Source: Rhizobium lusitanum | GTDB taxonomy: Bacteria; Pseudomonadota; Alphaproteobacteria; Rhizobiales; Rhizobiaceae | NCBI RefSeq assembly: GCF_014189535.1 | Contig: NZ_CP050308.1 | Span: forward strand, 62,001-126,000 | Direction: 5' to 3' | Length of the DNA stretch: 64,000 nt | Part shown: piece by piece, positions 37,209-45,803 of the stretch | Layout of the letters: every line of letters starts with the position of its first letter | Position numbering within the stretch: the first letter of the stretch is position 1 | The notes under the pieces: model-generated | Databases searched by the model: none | Told to the model about the DNA's origin: nothing | The model's input: the letters and a program-made list of their open reading frames with translations, nothing else | Program-made: the position numbers and the translations under genes

Positions 37209-37640
37209 TTGGAAGTCCAAGAAAAAAGCTCATCGAGAAGAGTATTGCTGCTTTCCACCCTAGCCCTGACCATCGCCTGTGGTCTCGCGCTCAGGCGGTT
37301 TGGATACGAAGCGCATCTGCCTTTTGCGGTCGTCAAATATGGCGGCTCGATCCTGTGGGGATCGATGGTCTATCTTCTGTTGGCGTCGTTACGGGTCACT
37401 ACGAAACCTGGAAAGATCGCCATGGCGGCAGCGTTGATTGCCATTTTCGTCGAATTTTTCCGGCTGGTTCATACGCCGTGGCTGGACGCCTTTCGATTGA
37501 CGACGGCAGGTGCGCTATTGCTGGGGCGGGTGTTTTCCCTGTGGAACATATTGGCCTATGCCGCGGGGATAGGGGCAGCTCTGGCGCTTGATGCCGCCTT
37601 TCCGGCGAGCAGGGGAGTTCGGCAGAAACCTGCCGCGTGA
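37209..37640 (+). CDS. DUF2809-like small membrane protein
   Basis: A 143-residue protein with four or five hydrophobic segments. The block EFFRLVHTPWLDAFRLTTAG followed by LLLGRVFSLWNILAYAAGIG matches the DUF2809 family of unknown function. The start is TTG at 37209, with GAGGGA six bases upstream; no ATG gives a better reading. It is isolated between DUF817 and MarR genes, with the direction of the MarR operon. Confidence 0.7.
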   Translation: MEVQEKSSSRRVLLLSTLALTIACGLALRRFGYEAHLPFAVVKYGGSILWGSMVYLLLASLRVTTKPGKIAMAAALIAIFVEFFRLVHTPWLDAFRLTTAGALLLGRVFSLWNILAYAAGIGAALALDAAFPASRGVRQKPAA

Positions 37641-37706
37641 CGCAGTACCCGTCTTCCACCGCATAGCTGCCTTTCCGTTTTGGCAGGCTCATTTCGTCCA
37701 TATCGT

Positions 37707-37735
37707 TTGAATCATAACTAATTTAATGCTAATAG
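37707..37735 (+). promoter_or_regulatory. Promoter of the MarR-FUSC efflux operon, probably leaderless
   Basis: TTGAAT (37707-37712) and TAATAG (37730-37735) are spaced 17 bp. The predicted start nucleotide, 7 bases after the -10 box, is 37742, the A of the MarR ATG. No Shine-Dalgarno precedes that ATG, which fits a leaderless transcript. The AT-rich spacer with CTAAT/ATTAG-like half sites could be the MarR operator. Confidence 0.55.
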
Positions 37736-37741
37736 ATAGCC

Positions 37742-38218
37742 ATGAAATCGTTTAACGCCCTGCAGCGCATCTTCACAGCCAATCTCCTGTCGACCGGCCG
37801 CCAGTGGCGGAAGGTCGTTGATCTTGTCCTGAGTTCCCACGGGATCTCGGAGGCGTCCGCCGCTCCTCTATTGTGGATCGGCCGTCTCGGCGGCGGAGTG
37901 CGGCAGGTGGTTCTTGCCAATTACGTCGGTATCGAAGGCCCGTCGCTAGTGCGGTTGCTCGATCAGCTCGAAAGTCTCGGGCTTGTCGTGCGCAAGGATG
38001 ATCCGACAGATCGTCGGGCAAAAGGCTTGTGGCTGACCGCCGAAGGCGAGGCGCTTGCGGCGCGCATGGAGGAGACACTGGACGAATTGCGGGGCAGGAT
38101 CCTCGCCAATGTCGACAAGGCCGATATCGAAGCCGCGATCCGTGTGTTGCAGGCCTTCGAGGATTTCGAGGCGCCGAAGGCATCTGGAACCAATCAGCAG
38201 CGCGAGGAAGCGCTATGA
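37742..38218 (+). CDS. MarR-family regulator of the efflux operon
   Basis: A 158-residue winged helix-turn-helix protein. The recognition region LANYVGIEGPSLVRLLDQLESLGLVVRKDDPTDRR has the MarR wing signature (DPTDRRAK, then LWLTAEGEAL). The C-terminal dimer helices follow. It is the first gene of a four-gene unit and overlaps the FUSC gene by 4 nt (ATGA), so it likely autoregulates the pump in response to an aromatic or weak-acid ligand. The ligand is not readable. Confidence 0.85.
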   Translation: MKSFNALQRIFTANLLSTGRQWRKVVDLVLSSHGISEASAAPLLWIGRLGGGVRQVVLANYVGIEGPSLVRLLDQLESLGLVVRKDDPTDRRAKGLWLTAEGEALAARMEETLDELRGRILANVDKADIEAAIRVLQAFEDFEAPKASGTNQQREEAL

Positions 38219-40287
38219 GCCTCCCGTCCTGGCGTGACTGGCTGTTTTCCGGCAAGGCCTTTGTGGCGGCCATGCTCGCGCTCTTCATCGCATTGTCGCT
38301 GGATCTCCCGCGGCCTTATTGGGCCATGGCAGCCGTCTATGTCGTTGCCAATCCGCTTGCGGGGGCAACCAGCTCGAAAGCGCTCTATCGCGCGCTCGGC
38401 ACGCTGCTCGGAGCGTCCGCCGCCGTCTTTTTCGTTCCGCTCTTCGCCAATGCGCCTATACTTCTTTCCATCGTCATCGCGCTATGGACGGGTACGCTGC
38501 TGTTCATATCGATGCTCGACCGGACCTCGCGCAGCTATGTCTTCATGCTGGCCGGTTACACGCTGCCCATGATCGCCTTGCCGACGGTCGGCTCTCCGGA
38601 AACCGTCTTCGATGTCGCGCTCGCTCGTTCCGAGGAAATTATCATCGGCATTGTCTGCGCCAGCGTCGTCAGCGCCGTCTTTTTCCCGACCAGCGTGCGC
38701 TCGGTCCTCGGTCAACGCATCACGACATGGCTCGATGATGCCGGCAGCTGGGCCGATGAAATCCTGCGCGGGGAGGGTGCGTCACCCGCCACGCCCTTGA
38801 AGCGGCAGAAGCTTGCCTCGGATGTCACTGGACTTGACCTCATCATCAGCCAGCTCGGCTATGATGCGGATAGCCGTGATATCGTCCGTCACTCCCGCGA
38901 GCTGCGCGGCCGTCTCCTGATGTTGTTGCCGCTCTTCTCATCTCTGGCCGATCGCCTGCATGCGTTGAAGGCGAGGGAGAAAGTACTGCCTCCCGAACTC
39001 CTCGCGGTCATGAACGAAGTGGCCGATTGGTTAAGCAAGGGTGGCAAGAGCGAAGCCGACACAACGGCCATAGTCCTCTCCGGAAAGATCGACGCTTTGC
39101 AGAATGCCGATCCCGATCTGAGCTGGGATGATCTCGTGCTGTCCAGCGCGCTCGCCCGGCTGAAGGAGATCGTCGATCTGTGGCAAGATTGCCTGACGCT
39201 GCGCAATGAGATCGTCGTTGGCAAGCGAGCTGGTTCCTGGCTCCCTGCCTTTCGCCATCGTGATGTCGTCGGACGCAACCGGCACTATGACTATGCGCTG
39301 CTGGCCTTCTCAGCCGGATCGGTCGTCGTCGGCATCTTCGTGGCCTGCCTGCTCTGGATATTCACCGGCTGGGAAGACGGCGCCGGCTTCGTGACCATGG
39401 CGGCCGTCGCCTGTTCCTTCTTCGCAGCGCTCGACCGTCCGGCGCCGTTCATCACCTCGATGTTCGTCTGGACCGCATTCAGCCTGGTGATCGCCTTCGT
39501 CTATATCTTCGGCATATTGCCTGGCATCAACAGCTACGAACTGCTCGTGCTGGCTTTCGCGCCGCCCTTCCTGGTGATCGGTCTGCTGATACCGCGGCCG
39601 CAATCGAACATGCTCGCCATGCTGCTGACGGTGAACGGCGCCACCTTCATCGCGCTGCAGGATCACTATACGGCCGATTTCAGCACCTTCATCAATGGAG
39701 CGGTCGCTGCTCTGGCGGGCGTCGGCTTCGCGCTGGTCTGGACGCAGCTGACACGGCCGTTCGGCTCCGAACTCGCCGCTTCGCGGCTGGTGCGGGCTGG
39801 CTGGAGCGACCTTGCCGAAACCGCCACCGGTGCGCGGCGACGCGATCATGCTCGTCTGTCTGGCCGCATCCTCGATCGCCTCGGTCAACTCGTTCCGCGC
39901 CTTGCCGCCGTCGAGGACCGCGAGCTGAAAAAGGTCGACGGCTACGCCGATGTTCGCCTCGGTTTCAACGTGCTGATGCTTCAGAAGGAACGCGTGCAGC
40001 TGACTACCACGAGCGCTTCGTCGGTCGGCACGGTTCTCTCCGGCGTCGCGGATTTCTATCGCTCGCGGTTGAAGGTGGGGCAGGCTATCGATCCATCGGA
40101 TGGATTGCGCCAGTCGATCGACAACAGCCTGGAGGCCATCGCGCTCCGGGATGGGTCGGTGGGTCGTTCGAGCCTCGATGCCCTGGTCGGCTTGCGCCGA
40201 GCGCTCTTTCCCCATGCCGAGCCGCCGCAAAGCTGGCAGCCGCCCATGTCTGATACATCTTCACCTCTTTCCATTGCCGCCGAGTGA
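38215..40287 (+). CDS. FUSC/AaeB-type inner-membrane efflux transporter
   Basis: A 690-residue protein with two membrane domains. The first (about residues 12-165) starts FVAAMLALFIALSLDLPRPYWAMAAVYVVANP, the fusaric-acid-resistance family signature. A cytoplasmic domain (about 175-350) follows, then a second group of helices (about 365-510) and a C-terminal soluble part. Such proteins (AaeB, FusC-like) export aromatic acids with an HlyD adaptor and a DUF1656 peptide, exactly the genes that follow. Start ATG 38215 overlaps the MarR stop. The substrate remains inferred. Confidence 0.85.
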   Translation: MSLPSWRDWLFSGKAFVAAMLALFIALSLDLPRPYWAMAAVYVVANPLAGATSSKALYRALGTLLGASAAVFFVPLFANAPILLSIVIALWTGTLLFISMLDRTSRSYVFMLAGYTLPMIALPTVGSPETVFDVALARSEEIIIGIVCASVVSAVFFPTSVRSVLGQRITTWLDDAGSWADEILRGEGASPATPLKRQKLASDVTGLDLIISQLGYDADSRDIVRHSRELRGRLLMLLPLFSSLADRLHALKAREKVLPPELLAVMNEVADWLSKGGKSEADTTAIVLSGKIDALQNADPDLSWDDLVLSSALARLKEIVDLWQDCLTLRNEIVVGKRAGSWLPAFRHRDVVGRNRHYDYALLAFSAGSVVVGIFVACLLWIFTGWEDGAGFVTMAAVACSFFAALDRPAPFITSMFVWTAFSLVIAFVYIFGILPGINSYELLVLAFAPPFLVIGLLIPRPQSNMLAMLLTVNGATFIALQDHYTADFSTFINGAVAALAGVGFALVWTQLTRPFGSELAASRLVRAGWSDLAETATGARRRDHARLSGRILDRLGQLVPRLAAVEDRELKKVDGYADVRLGFNVLMLQKERVQLTTTSASSVGTVLSGVADFYRSRLKVGQAIDPSDGLRQSIDNSLEAIALRDGSVGRSSLDALVGLRRALFPHAEPPQSWQPPMSDTSSPLSIAAE

Positions 40288-40291
40288 CATC

Positions 40292-40501
40292 ATGCCTGCA
40301 GAATTCGATCTTTATGGCGTCTATATCCCACGCCTCCTCGTCCTCATGCTGGTGGCGCTGCTCGCCGTCATTCCCCTCCGTCGCCTTCTCGCAAGGGTCG
40401 GGGCCTATGCCCTGGTCTGGCATCGCGGTCTCTTCGATCTCGCGCTCTACGTCCTGCTGCTTGGCGCCGTTTCCTCACTCTCCCGTTGGTACTTCACATG
40501 A
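40292..40501 (+). CDS. DUF1656 small membrane protein (AaeX-like)
   Basis: A 69-residue protein with two hydrophobic helices (YIPRLLVLMLVALLAVIPLR and FDLALYVLLLGAVSSLSRWY). The start MPAEFDLYGVYIP is typical of DUF1656/AaeX proteins that accompany AaeAB-type pumps. Begins 4 nt after the FUSC stop and overlaps the HlyD gene by 4 nt (ATGA). Confidence 0.85.
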   Translation: MPAEFDLYGVYIPRLLVLMLVALLAVIPLRRLLARVGAYALVWHRGLFDLALYVLLLGAVSSLSRWYFT

Positions 40502-41394
40502 ACACGTTCAAAATGATTGGCCGTATCGCCGTTACCCTTGCCTTTGTCGTCGGAGCCGTCTTCGTCGGCCGCGAACTCTGGGGGCATTATATGGATGAGC
40601 CGTGGACGCGCGACGCGCGCCTGCGCGCCGATGTCGTCGGCATCGCGCCGGATGTCGCTGGTCTCGTTAGCGACGTGCTGGTCAAGGACAACCAGACCGT
40701 CAACAAGGGCGACGTCCTCTTCCGCGTCGACCGGGAGCGCTTCGCCATCGCGCTGGCGCAGGCCGATGCTGCACTTGAAAGCAGCAAGGCCGCGCTCGAT
40801 CAGGCCCACCGCGAAAACCAGCGGCAGTCCCGCCTCGGCGACGCAGGTTCCCTGCAGCAGAAGGAGCAGGCACTGACCGCCGAACAGCAGGCCGATGCGG
40901 CCTTCCGCCAGGCGCAAGCCAGTCGCGATCTCGCCCAGCTCAATCTCGATCGCTCCGAGGTTCGTGCCACCGTTAACGGCAGGATCTCGAACCTGAGCCT
41001 GCGTCCAGGCGACTATGTGACGGCGGGCAGCGCCGAAGTGGCGCTGATCGATAGCGATTCCCTGCGCGTCGAGGGTTATTTCGAGGAAACCAAACTTCCG
41101 CGCATCCATGTCGGCGATACCGTTTCCATCCATCTGATGGGCCAGACGGAAAAGCTGACCGGCCACGTCGAAAGCATCGCCAACGGCATCGAGGATCGCG
41201 AGCGCACATCCGGCAGCATGCTTGCCAATATCACGCCGACCTTCAGCTGGGTTCGCCTGGCGCAGCGCGTGCCGGTGCGCATTGCGCTCGACAAGGTGCC
41301 AGACGGTACCAAGCTGATTGCCGGCCTGACGGCGACCGTCGAGATTTCCGACGGTCAGCAAAAGCAGGCTTCGCTCGGAACAACGGTCGAATAG
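40498..41394 (+). CDS. HlyD-family membrane fusion protein (AaeA/EmrA-like)
   Basis: A 298-residue periplasmic adaptor with one N-terminal membrane anchor (about 6-26). The barrel-sandwich half appears as DEPWTRDARLRADVVGIAPDVAG, followed by a coiled-coil hairpin (about 85-155, EKSS/ALDQAHRENQRQSRLG type), the second half motif VRATVNGRISNLSLRPGDYV and a beta-barrel (DTVSIHLMG). It would link the FUSC protein to an outer-membrane channel not encoded here. Coupled to DUF1656 by ATGA overlap. Confidence 0.9.
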   Translation: MNTFKMIGRIAVTLAFVVGAVFVGRELWGHYMDEPWTRDARLRADVVGIAPDVAGLVSDVLVKDNQTVNKGDVLFRVDRERFAIALAQADAALESSKAALDQAHRENQRQSRLGDAGSLQQKEQALTAEQQADAAFRQAQASRDLAQLNLDRSEVRATVNGRISNLSLRPGDYVTAGSAEVALIDSDSLRVEGYFEETKLPRIHVGDTVSIHLMGQTEKLTGHVESIANGIEDRERTSGSMLANITPTFSWVRLAQRVPVRIALDKVPDGTKLIAGLTATVEISDGQQKQASLGTTVE

Positions 41395-41403
41395 CCTCTT
41401 GCG

Positions 41404-42057
41404 TCACGCAGCCTTTGATCGAGCAGAGGCAGATGGTTTCCGCGCCGCCCTGCGTCTCTCCATCATGATCGGCCGGTATGACCGGTAGAGGATCATGGCG
41501 ATCAGCAGGCCGATATAGATAAATTGCTCCAGCGACAGGACCTTGGTCGACAGCGCGAAATGCAACGCGCCGCAGGCGGCGATGATATAGACCAGCCGGT
41601 GCAGCCAGATCCATTTCTTGCCGAGGCGCTTGATCGAGAAACTATTCGAGGTCACGGCCAGCACCAGCAACATCACCAGTCCGGCCATGCCGAACATGAT
41701 GAAGGGCCGCTTCAGCACGTCGTCGACGACCGCCTGCACGTCGAGCGCCTGGTCGAGGATCATGTAAACAGCCAGATGCATCAGCGCGTAGTAGAAACAG
41801 AGCAGGCCGAGCGCGCGGCGATAGCGCAGATAGTTCCAGCCGAACAGATCGCGCGCCGGGGTGACGGCGAGCGTCAGCAGCAGGAAGCGGATCGCCCAGA
41901 GCCCGAGGAACAGCTCGAAGGTCTTCACCGCGTCGGCGCCGAGCTGGTCGGTGGCGCCGAGATAGAATTCCCATACCGCCGGTATCAGCGCGACGACATA
42001 GAGCGCCCAGACGGAGGCCGGTTGCCAGCGTTTCGGCAAGGCGAGGGACAAGGCCAT
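41404..42057 (-). CDS. msrQ: MsrQ, heme-binding membrane subunit of the methionine sulfoxide reductase system
   Basis: MsrQ passes electrons from the quinone or flavin pool to periplasmic MsrP. The 217-residue product has about six helices and the YedZ/ferric-reductase-like pattern: GLWAIRFLLLTLAVTPARDLFGW, YRRALGLLCFYYALMHLAVY with the conserved His, and KKWIWLHRLVYIIAACGALHF with two further His for heme. The ATG at 42057 overlaps the msrP stop (TGATG). It ends 9 nt from the convergent HlyD stop. Confidence 0.9.
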   Translation of the reverse strand: MALSLALPKRWQPASVWALYVVALIPAVWEFYLGATDQLGADAVKTFELFLGLWAIRFLLLTLAVTPARDLFGWNYLRYRRALGLLCFYYALMHLAVYMILDQALDVQAVVDDVLKRPFIMFGMAGLVMLLVLAVTSNSFSIKRLGKKWIWLHRLVYIIAACGALHFALSTKVLSLEQFIYIGLLIAMILYRSYRPIMMERRRAARKPSASARSKAA

Positions 42058-43004
42058 CAGAAGTTCGCCCTCAGATCCATGCCGGCATAGAGGCTGGCGA
42101 CCTGGTCGGCATAGCCGTTGAAGGGCAGGGTGGGGTGGCGGTTGGCGCTGAAGAAACCACCTTCGCCGATGCGGCGCTCGGTTGCCTGGCTCCAGCGCGG
42201 ATGGTCGACCGCCGGATTGACGTTGGCGTAGAAGCCGTATTCCTGGCTGTTGGCGACCTGCCATGTATTCATCGGCTGCTTGTCGGTGAGCGTGATACGC
42301 ACGATCGACTTGATGCCCTTGAAACCATATTTCCAGGGTACGACGAGGCGGATCGGCGCGCCATTCTGGTTCGGCAAGGTCTCACCATAGAGTCCGACGG
42401 CCAGAAGCGTCAGCGGATTGCGGGCTTCATCGAGCCGCAGACCCTCGACATAAGGCCAGTCCAGCGACTGGAGAAGGCCTGACTGGCCCGGCATTTCCGA
42501 GGGCCGCACGACCGTCTCAAAGGCGACGAATTGGGCGCTGCCGAGCGGCTCCACCTTGTCGAGCAAGGCTGCCAGCGGAAAGCCGTCCCAAGGAATGACC
42601 ATCGACCAGGCTTCGACGCAGCGCATGCGGTAGACACGCTCTTCCGGCGGAAATTCCTTGATCAGCGCGTCGATGTCGAAGGTGCCGGGCTTGCCGACCA
42701 TGCCGTCGACCTTGATAGTCCAGGGACGCGGTTTGAAGCTGCCGGAAAGCTTTGCCGGGTCAGCCTTGTCGAGCCCGAATTCGTAGAAATTGTTGTATGT
42801 GGTGACATCCTTGATCGGCGTCAGCTTCTCGTCCACCGTATAGTTGCTCTTCGTCGCGGTCAGCGGATCCGCCAAGGCAGCCTTGCCGCCGGCGATGGCC
42901 ATACCGGCTCCAGCCGCCGCCGTCAGGAATTCCCGGCGCCCGAGATAGATCGAGCGCGGCGTGATCTCGGAGGAGGTGATTTTTGGCGGGCGATAGGAAG
43001 GCAT
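42057..43004 (-). CDS. msrP: MsrP, periplasmic molybdopterin methionine sulfoxide reductase
   Basis: MsrP repairs oxidised methionine in periplasmic proteins using a Mo-molybdopterin cofactor. The 315-residue product has a twin-arginine signal (RREF at 23-26 followed by an Ala/Gly-rich hydrophobic stretch and an ALA site near 46). The Mo-ligand Cys129 lies in [11 protein letters not shown]. Conserved [14 protein letters not shown] and [15 protein letters not shown] motifs follow. The ribosome-binding site AAAGGA precedes ATG 43004. Cotranscribed with msrQ. Confidence 0.93.
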   Translation of the reverse strand: MPSYRPPKITSSEITPRSIYLGRREFLTAAAGAGMAIAGGKAALADPLTATKSNYTVDEKLTPIKDVTTYNNFYEFGLDKADPAKLSGSFKPRPWTIKVDGMVGKPGTFDIDALIKEFPPEERVYRMRCVEAWSMVIPWDGFPLAALLDKVEPLGSAQFVAFETVVRPSEMPGQSGLLQSLDWPYVEGLRLDEARNPLTLLAVGLYGETLPNQNGAPIRLVVPWKYGFKGIKSIVRITLTDKQPMNTWQVANSQEYGFYANVNPAVDHPRWSQATERRIGEGGFFSANRHPTLPFNGYADQVASLYAGMDLRANF

Positions 43005-43349
43005 GCTATAGTCCTTTCAGCGATCGTAGAGATGATACGACCTCTACGTACGGGACGCACGATTTGTTACGGTCTTACGCCGGTATTTCTTCCGAACGGA
43101 AACCAATTTTTTGTGTCTGTCCGTGATCGAAGAAACGGCTTGCTCACGTGTTCACGTCATTTGGCCGATGAATACGCCCGACAAACGGCCCGAGGCTGGG
43201 TTTGCCCTTGCGGCGTACCGGATTCGGCTGAGTTGATAGTGACAGTCCGGCGCGATTGGATTAGGACAATTCCAAAAAGCAGGAATGTCGGCGCTCCCTT
43301 TTGGGGACGGCCGGCGCCTCACAATTTCCGAGACGACGAGGAATACACC
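43005..43349. other. Divergent msrP-ilvD control region
   Basis: The 345-nt gap must hold promoters for both genes. Visible structure: a perfect 7-bp inverted repeat CGTAGAG/CTCTACG (43025-43031/43042-43048) with a 10-nt centre about 20 nt upstream of the msrP start, and TTCCG-AA-CGGAA near 43091-43102. I see no convincing -35/-10 pair and no Ile/Val/Leu-rich leader peptide for ilvD attenuation. Confidence 0.4.
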
Positions 43350-45188
43350 ATGCCAGCTTATCGTTCCAGAACCACAACCCACGGCCGCAACATGGCGGGC
43401 GCACGCGGCCTTTGGCGCGCCACGGGTATGAAGGACAGCGATTTCGGCAAGCCGATCATTGCGGTGGTCAACTCCTTCACGCAGTTCGTGCCGGGTCACG
43501 TCCACCTGAAGGATCTCGGCCAGCTCGTCGCGCGTGAAATCGAAGCGGCCGGCGGCGTCGCCAAGGAATTCAACACGATTGCCGTTGATGACGGCATTGC
43601 CATGGGCCATGACGGCATGCTCTATTCGCTGCCCTCGCGCGAGCTGATTGCCGACAGCGTCGAATACATGGTCAACGCCCATTGCGCCGACGCCATGGTC
43701 TGCATTTCCAACTGCGACAAGATCACCCCTGGCATGCTGATGGCGTCGCTGCGCCTCAACATCCCCACGGTCTTCGTCTCCGGCGGCCCGATGGAAGCCG
43801 GCAAGGTCATCATGCACGGCAAGAAGGTCGCGCTCGATCTGGTCGACGCCATGGTTGCCGCTGCCGACGACAAGATCAGCGACGAGGACGTCGCGATCAT
43901 CGAGCGTTCGGCCTGTCCGACCTGTGGTTCCTGTTCCGGCATGTTCACCGCCAATTCGATGAACTGCCTGACGGAAGCGCTCGGCCTGTCGTTGCCCGGC
44001 AACGGCTCGACGCTCGCCACCCATTCGGACCGCAAGGAACTCTTCCTCGAGGCCGGTCGCCGTATCGTCGCTCTCGCGAAGCGCTACTACGAGCAGGACG
44101 ATGTCACGGCACTGCCGCGGACAATCGCCAGCAAGGGTGCGTTCGAGAATGCCATGGCGCTCGATATCGCCATGGGCGGCTCGACCAATACCGTTCTGCA
44201 TATCCTCGCGGCGGCGCATGAGGGTGAAATCGATTTCACCATGGATGACATCGATCGCCTGTCTCGGCGGGTTCCCTGCCTTTCCAAGGTGGCCCCGGCC
44301 AAGGCAGACGTTCACATGGAAGACGTGCATCGCGCCGGTGGTATCATGGCGATCCTCGGCGAGTTGAACCGTGCCGGGCTGTTGAATGCCGATCTGCCGA
44401 CCGTCCACGCCCCGACGCTGGGCGATGCGCTGGCGCAATGGGATATCGCGGTTACCGACAACAAGGCGGCTCTGGAGCTCTTCAGCGCGGCCCCTGGCGG
44501 TGTCCCGACGCAGGTTGCCTTCAGCCAGAGTGCGCGCTGGGAAGAGCTTGATCTCGATCGTGAAAAGGGTGTCATCCGCGATGCCCAGCATCCGTTCTCC
44601 AAGGATGGCGGTCTCGCCGTCTTGAAGGGCAATCTGGCGCTCGATGGCTGCATCGTGAAGACCGCCGGCGTCGATGAATCGATCCTGAAATTCTCCGGTC
44701 CGGCCAAGGTCTTCGAAAGCCAGGATTCGGCGGTCAAGAGCATCCTCAGCAATGAGGTCGTGGCCGGCGACGTCGTGGTCATCCGCTATGAAGGCCCGAA
44801 GGGCGGCCCGGGTATGCAGGAAATGCTGTATCCGACCAGCTACCTGAAGTCCAAGGGCCTCGGCAAGGCTTGCGCGTTGATCACCGACGGTCGTTTCTCC
44901 GGCGGCACCTCGGGCCTCTCCATCGGCCATGCCTCGCCGGAAGCGGCAAACGGCGGCACGATCGGCCTGGTGCGCGAAGGCGACATGATCGACATCGATA
45001 TCCCGAACCGCACGATCAGCCTGCGCGTCGACGAGACGGAACTCGCAGCCCGCCGCGAAGCCCAGAACGCCAAGGGCTGGTTCCCGACCGAAAAGCGCAA
45101 GCGCAATGTCACGACGGCGCTGAAGGCCTATGCGGCCTTTGCGACCAGCGCGGACCGTGGTGCCGTCAGGGATCTGAGCGGCAAGTAA
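43350..45188 (+). CDS. ilvD: Dihydroxy-acid dehydratase
   Basis: IlvD dehydrates 2,3-dihydroxy acids to 2-keto acids in isoleucine and valine synthesis. The 612-residue product has the iron-sulfur ligands Cys122 ([12 protein letters not shown]) and Cys195 (within [11 protein letters not shown]), plus the metal ligand Asp81 ([10 protein letters not shown]) and Lys124. The end [20 protein letters not shown] is typical of the family. ATG 43350 gives [14 protein letters not shown]; the frame is open much further upstream but antisense to msrP and not used. It has its own terminator. Confidence 0.97.
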   Translation: MPAYRSRTTTHGRNMAGARGLWRATGMKDSDFGKPIIAVVNSFTQFVPGHVHLKDLGQLVAREIEAAGGVAKEFNTIAVDDGIAMGHDGMLYSLPSRELIADSVEYMVNAHCADAMVCISNCDKITPGMLMASLRLNIPTVFVSGGPMEAGKVIMHGKKVALDLVDAMVAAADDKISDEDVAIIERSACPTCGSCSGMFTANSMNCLTEALGLSLPGNGSTLATHSDRKELFLEAGRRIVALAKRYYEQDDVTALPRTIASKGAFENAMALDIAMGGSTNTVLHILAAAHEGEIDFTMDDIDRLSRRVPCLSKVAPAKADVHMEDVHRAGGIMAILGELNRAGLLNADLPTVHAPTLGDALAQWDIAVTDNKAALELFSAAPGGVPTQVAFSQSARWEELDLDREKGVIRDAQHPFSKDGGLAVLKGNLALDGCIVKTAGVDESILKFSGPAKVFESQDSAVKSILSNEVVAGDVVVIRYEGPKGGPGMQEMLYPTSYLKSKGLGKACALITDGRFSGGTSGLSIGHASPEAANGGTIGLVREGDMIDIDIPNRTISLRVDETELAARREAQNAKGWFPTEKRKRNVTTALKAYAAFATSADRGAVRDLSGK

Positions 45189-45210
45189 TCTCGACCATCT
45201 AAGACAAGCG

Positions 45211-45248
45211 CAAAACCCCTGATTACACATCAGGGGTTTTGTCTTTTT
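45211..45248 (+). terminator. Rho-independent terminator of ilvD
   Basis: A 13-bp perfect stem (45211-45223/45229-45241) with a TACAC loop is followed by TCTTTTT. It lies 22 nt after the stop and close to the convergent gene at 45263. Confidence 0.93.
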
Positions 45249-45262
45249 GGGCTACTTTGCTT

Positions 45263-45628
45263 TTAGATCGGCCGATTGATCTTTTTATACGTCTCATCCA
45301 GCTCCTTCAGCCGCTCTTGATAGGACGATGTCAAACATCCGACATCCGCGCCGCAGGCCTGCCGCTTCTTCAACCAGGCGGATTGTTCATCCTGCAGCGT
45401 GCCACGCGAACCCATGGCGAGCAGGCCGGAGAGCAGGTCGAAGGTCGTCACCATCTTCACGTCGGCATCGTTGAGCGCTCTGACATCGCAGATCGTCTTT
45501 TCGTCAGGCTGAAGACTTTGCGCGTCGCAGTTGAAGCTCGCGGCCCGGGATGTGCCGGTCGCGGCGAGCGTGCCGAGGAGGGCGAGGGAGGTGATGAGGA
45601 AGGCTGCCGTTAGGCTGTTTGATCGCAT
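45263..45628 (-). CDS. Secreted LprI/DUF1311-like protein
   Basis: A 121-residue protein with an N-terminal signal peptide (SLTAAFLITSLALLGTLAATG, cleavage after SRA about residue 27-30). The mature part has the LprI pattern: FNCDAQSLQPDEKTICDVRA, an internal Asp/Gln stretch with WLKKRQACGADVGCLTSSYQ, giving four Cys likely in disulfides. LprI-like proteins of this fold are periplasmic, and some inhibit lysozyme. Start at 45628 has GGAG eight bases upstream. Confidence 0.75.
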   Translation of the reverse strand: MRSNSLTAAFLITSLALLGTLAATGTSRAASFNCDAQSLQPDEKTICDVRALNDADVKMVTTFDLLSGLLAMGSRGTLQDEQSAWLKKRQACGADVGCLTSSYQERLKELDETYKKINRPI

Positions 45629-45803
45629 AAGGTTACTCCATCTGTCGATTTCCGAAGTGAAATGCGCAATCACATGGTTTTGTTCATTCCACCTGTTTTT
45701 TATAAGTGCGCACGACCATCTATGCTTCATGCTTCCGCCCTCTTTTCTTTCTACCGTCTAGCGCTACAACGTTGTTTCAAGAGCATTAAAAAAGGAAAAT
45801 TCC

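Noticed and set aside
42531..43349. 819-nt N-terminal extension of ilvD
   Set aside because: The open frame upstream of ilvD is antisense to msrP. The conserved IlvD start is at 43350.
43152..45230. 692-codon open frame antisense to ilvD
   Set aside because: The same codon-bias effect; ilvD has all iron-sulfur cysteines intact on the plus strand.
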